NCBI RefSeq assembly: GCF_014218725.1
Contig: NZ_JABBJE010000002.1
Coordinates: 350,037 to 414,036 of the forward strand
Reading direction: 5' to 3'
Origin: Brevundimonas huaxiensis
GTDB lineage: Bacteria; Pseudomonadota; Alphaproteobacteria; Caulobacterales; Caulobacteraceae
Length of the DNA: 64,000 bases
Shown here: one piece after another, positions 63,441 through 64,000 of the stretch
How the letters are laid out: each line of letters opens with the position of its first letter
How positions within the stretch are numbered: position 1 is the stretch's first letter
Translations under genes and position numbers: made by a program
Notes under the pieces: generated by a model
The model's database searches: none
Told to the model about the DNA's origin: nothing
What the model saw: the letters and a program-made list of their open reading frames with translations, nothing else

Positions 63441-63525
63441 ATTAACCTCATCTATCATCGCTCGGATTCGGCCCAAATCCGTGACCTATGGCCTCATCAC
63501 CAACCGATGAGGACGTCGAAAACAT

Positions 63526-63905
63526 ATGGTCATCCGCCGCCAGAAGGCTGCTCAAGCTCAGAAGGCCCACGCCGCTAACGACAACCTGCCGACCACCACG
63601 CCGCCGCCGCCCGCCGCGCCGACCGCGCGACTGGTGAAGGGTGAGTGCATCGTTTCCATGGACGCCATGGTCGCTGGATTGGTTGATCTGATCGTGACGT
63701 CGCCGCCCTACCTGAACATCGGCATGCCTTACGGTGACAGCTTCGCGAGCATCGAGGACTACATTGAGTTCTCTCGCCAATGGATCACGGCGGCGGCTCG
63801 TGTTCTCAAGCCGGGCGGTGCGATGTGGATCAACGTCGGCATGCATAAGGCTGGGCCGAACAGCCGCGTGCCCCTGACGTATTATCTGTTCCCGCTGATT
63901 GCGGG
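63526..63905 (+). pseudogene. DNA methyltransferase (N4/N6 type), truncated
   Basis: After an Ala/Pro-rich start (ATG 63526), LVKGECIVSMDAMVAGLVD and LIVTSPPYLNIGM give the catalytic TSPPY motif of PF01555 methyltransferases, with ARVLKPGGAMWINVG and VPLTYYLFPLIA as the next conserved parts. The similarity ends at about 63905; the frame goes on only to 63978 with unrelated residues. The SAM-binding FxG motif of this beta-type enzyme should come later and is missing. The gene is therefore incomplete and almost surely inactive. Confidence 0.7.
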
Positions 63906-64000
63906 TGACGTGCCCCTGAGTTTTCATCCAGCGGCGACCAGAGTCCTTGGGTTAGTTACGCCTCGCAGCGTGGGGTGAGCAACAGGCCGGGCCGCGCAGC
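63906..64000. mobile_element. Possible insertion-sequence end cutting the methyltransferase
   Basis: TGACGTGCCCCTGAGTTTTC begins exactly where the methyltransferase similarity stops, and the following bases code for nothing in frame. TG-starting, CCCC-containing ends of this kind are found in IS3-family elements. The window stops before any transposase could be seen, so this is a suggestion only. Confidence 0.35.

Overview
The window looks like a chromosomal segment of a GC-rich alphaproteobacterium of the Caulobacterales, most like Brevundimonas. The basis is the high-GC codon usage, the alphaproteobacterial cytochrome oxidase gene order, the alphaproteobacterial-type homoserine kinase, several protein types familiar from Caulobacterales, and one near-consensus CtrA-like box. 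The species call is an inference from gene content and protein similarity; no marker gene such as 16S rRNA is present.

Layout. 1-6.6 kb: the 5' end of proB, a frameshifted ZIP transporter, a Tat-exported GH3 beta-glucosidase, carA, a glycosyltransferase-like gene and galE. 6.6-15 kb is an amino-acid biosynthesis block: tRNA-Glu, then metX-metB behind an S-box SAM riboswitch. Divergently follows a threonine cluster: a Thr/Ile-rich leader peptide with an attenuator, an unusually short aspartokinase-homoserine dehydrogenase fusion, thrB, a CsbD-like protein and thrC. 15-26 kb: a retropepsin-like protease, pgm, a neutral zinc metallopeptidase, a DJ-1/PfpI protein, an ETF-beta-type lysine methyltransferase homologue, an XRE/membrane-protein pair with palindromic operators, ubiA, and a PadR-HAAS-GIN envelope-sensing operon. 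26-34.6 kb is the aa3-type cytochrome c oxidase locus: coxB, coxA, ctaB, a 56-residue membrane protein, ctaG, a Nudix hydrolase, coxC, DUF983, surf1 and an M16 peptidase. The heme, copper and assembly factors are encoded beside the subunits they mature. 34.6-45 kb: a flavin reductase, cspA, a SulP transporter, two adjacent broken genes (DUF1800 and DUF1501), a TetR-controlled di-iron-like hydrolase, an acetyltransferase and a GGDEF/EAL protein. 45-48 kb: a sulfide-detoxification locus with a persulfide-dioxygenase-like enzyme divergent from an ArsR/BigR-like repressor, rhodanese and TauE/SafE exporter. 48-61 kb: a PP2C-kinase fusion, an outer-membrane protein, YqgE, a peroxiredoxin, an orphan Vsr-type endonuclease, a hybrid histidine kinase, pyrD, sixA, gloB, phbB and a zinc alcohol dehydrogenase.

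61.1-64 kb is the accessory part and looks AT-richer by eye. A 46-bp imperfect direct repeat derived from the 3' end of a DUF72 gene brackets a single unknown gene. The DUF72 gene itself has lost its 5' half. Next comes a gene with an excisionase-like DNA-binding N-terminus, three 20-bp tandem direct repeats, and a DNA methyltransferase that breaks off abruptly at what may be an insertion-sequence end. This is the best candidate in the window for undescribed mobile or defence biology.

Two families of long fold-back repeats occur (copies at about 21.97, 24.07 and 32.53 kb). One copy supplies the C-terminus and stop codon of the DUF983 protein and the ribosome binding site of surf1. Several genes are interrupted (ZIP, DUF1800, DUF1501, DUF72, methyltransferase). 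Sequencing error is possible for the single-indel cases and should be excluded first.
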